This document shows positions 5,105 to 5,705 of a DNA stretch of 5,705 nucleotides, one piece after another. Within the stretch, counting starts at the first letter, position 1; every line of letters begins with the position of its first letter. This DNA is from Pseudomonadota bacterium (GTDB taxonomy: Bacteria > Pseudomonadota > Gammaproteobacteria > Burkholderiales > Burkholderiaceae_C): positions 1 to 5,705 of the forward strand of contig JAEWBU010000198.1 of NCBI GenBank assembly GCA_023390985.1. The letters run 5' to 3'. The translations under genes and the position numbers were made by a program. Below the pieces are notes generated by a model. That model worked only from the letters and a program-made list of their open reading frames with translations, had not been told where the DNA came from and searched no databases.

Positions 5105-5705
5105 TTACTGCTTGTGCACTTCCAGGCCGGCGGCCTTCACGAGTGCGGCGTTGCTCTTGATCTCGTCGCGGATGTAGCCGTCGAACTGCTCGGGCGAAAG
5201 CGTCCAGGCATCGGCGCCGAGCGAAGTGAAGCGCTCCTTCACCTCCGTCGTGTTGAGCGCCTTGACCACTTCGTCGTGCAGGCGGTTGACGATGTCGCGC
5301 GGGGTCTTGGCCGGCGCCATCATGCCGATCCAGAAGTTGAATTCGGAGCCGGGCACGCCGGCTTCGGCGGTGGTCGGCACCTGGGGCAGGGCGGCGGCAC
5401 GCTTGGGCGAGCCCACGGCCAGCGGCAGCAGCTGGCCGTTGCGGATCTGGCCGATGACCGGGGCGATCGGCGAGAAGTAGTAGTCCACGCGGCCGGCCAT
5501 CACTTCGGTGACCGCTTCGGCGGAACCCTTGAACGGCACGTTGACAGCGTCGATCTTGGCCGCCAGCTTGAACTTCTCGGCGTTCAGGTGGGTGGCGCTG
5601 CCCTGGCCGGCGGAGGCGAAGTTCATGCTGCCCGGCTTGGCGCGCGCGGCGCTCAGCAGCTCGCCCAGCGCCTTGATGTTCTTGGAGGGCGAGATCACCA
5701 GCACG
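5105..5705 (-). CDS. Bug/TctC family periplasmic solute-binding protein (5' partial)
   Basis: The last 200 or so residues of a tripartite tricarboxylate transporter substrate-binding protein; the signal peptide and about the first 120 residues of a usual ~320 lie beyond the window. The frame runs through the right edge, so the GTG at 5702-5704 is an internal Val codon, not a start. Family landmarks in order are LVISPSKN, NFASAGQGSATHL (substrate-loop region), VPFKGSAEAVTEVMAGRVD, the strand LLPLAVGS, VPTTAEAGVPGSEF, then WIGMMAPAKTP, which leads into the final helices. These periplasmic proteins bind small carboxylates, amides or aromatic acids and hand them to TctA/TctB, or act as sensors; the great majority in betaproteobacteria are orphans with no adjacent transporter. 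It heads the visible part of the minus-strand operon and probably supplies the substrate, or a precursor, of the enzymes downstream. The ligand cannot be predicted. Confidence 0.92.
   Translation of the reverse strand, partial: VLVISPSKNIKALGELLSAARAKPGSMNFASAGQGSATHLNAEKFKLAAKIDAVNVPFKGSAEAVTEVMAGRVDYYFSPIAPVIGQIRNGQLLPLAVGSPKRAAALPQVPTTAEAGVPGSEFNFWIGMMAPAKTPRDIVNRLHDEVVKALNTTEVKERFTSLGADAWTLSPEQFDGYIRDEIKSNAALVKAAGLEVHKQ

Noticed and set aside
3868..5160. Long open frame (430 codons) on the plus strand opposite the oxidoreductase gene
   Set aside because: Same compositional artefact: it is antisense to a Gfo/Idh/MocA gene with clear motifs, and its translation has a low-complexity His/Arg/Ala/Val/Gln character.

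Overview
The window is GC-rich proteobacterial chromosome, most likely from a Burkholderiales betaproteobacterium (Comamonadaceae-like). The evidence is a Bug/TctC-type periplasmic binding protein at the head of an operon (a family hugely expanded in that order), a GspB-type secretion accessory protein, a bactofilin and a consistently GC-rich third codon position. Assignment to order is an inference; there is no rRNA or other marker gene. All genes look intact except the two cut by the window edges.

Layout, left to right. (1) 1-275, plus strand: the C-terminal part of a GspB-like type II secretion assembly protein. (2) 269-946, minus strand: an exported DUF1444-like protein whose stop codon lies inside the last codons of gspB, so the two genes converge with a 7-bp overlap and no terminator between them. 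(3) 947-1141: a divergent intergenic region with small palindromes and no convincing promoter. (4) 1142-1657, plus strand: a bactofilin, followed by a strong hairpin/T-tract terminator (1678-1708) that also has a T tract on the other strand. (5) 1711-1799: a two-armed palindromic repeat in which each arm is itself a perfect hairpin. (6) 1808-5705, minus strand: a tightly packed catabolic-type operon.

The operon is transcribed right to left: a Bug/TctC solute-binding protein (5' end outside the window), a Gfo/Idh/MocA oxidoreductase, a DUF993 protein that resembles a dihydrodipicolinate-synthase-type lyase, and a sugar phosphate isomerase/epimerase-like TIM barrel. Gaps of 49, 13 and 4 bp and Shine-Dalgarno sequences overlapping upstream stop codons argue for one transcript and coupled translation. 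A GC-only hairpin separates the transport gene from the three enzyme genes and may set their relative expression. The plausible joint job is capture, NAD(P)-dependent oxidation, isomerisation and C-C cleavage (or dehydration) of a sugar acid, cyclitol or related polyhydroxy compound. The substrate cannot be read from the sequence, and no regulator or TctA/TctB membrane component lies inside the window.

The points most worth a second look are the uncharacterised Gfo-DUF993-epimerase cassette, the partial conservation of the lyase active site in the DUF993 protein, and the compensatory base changes in the palindromic repeat.
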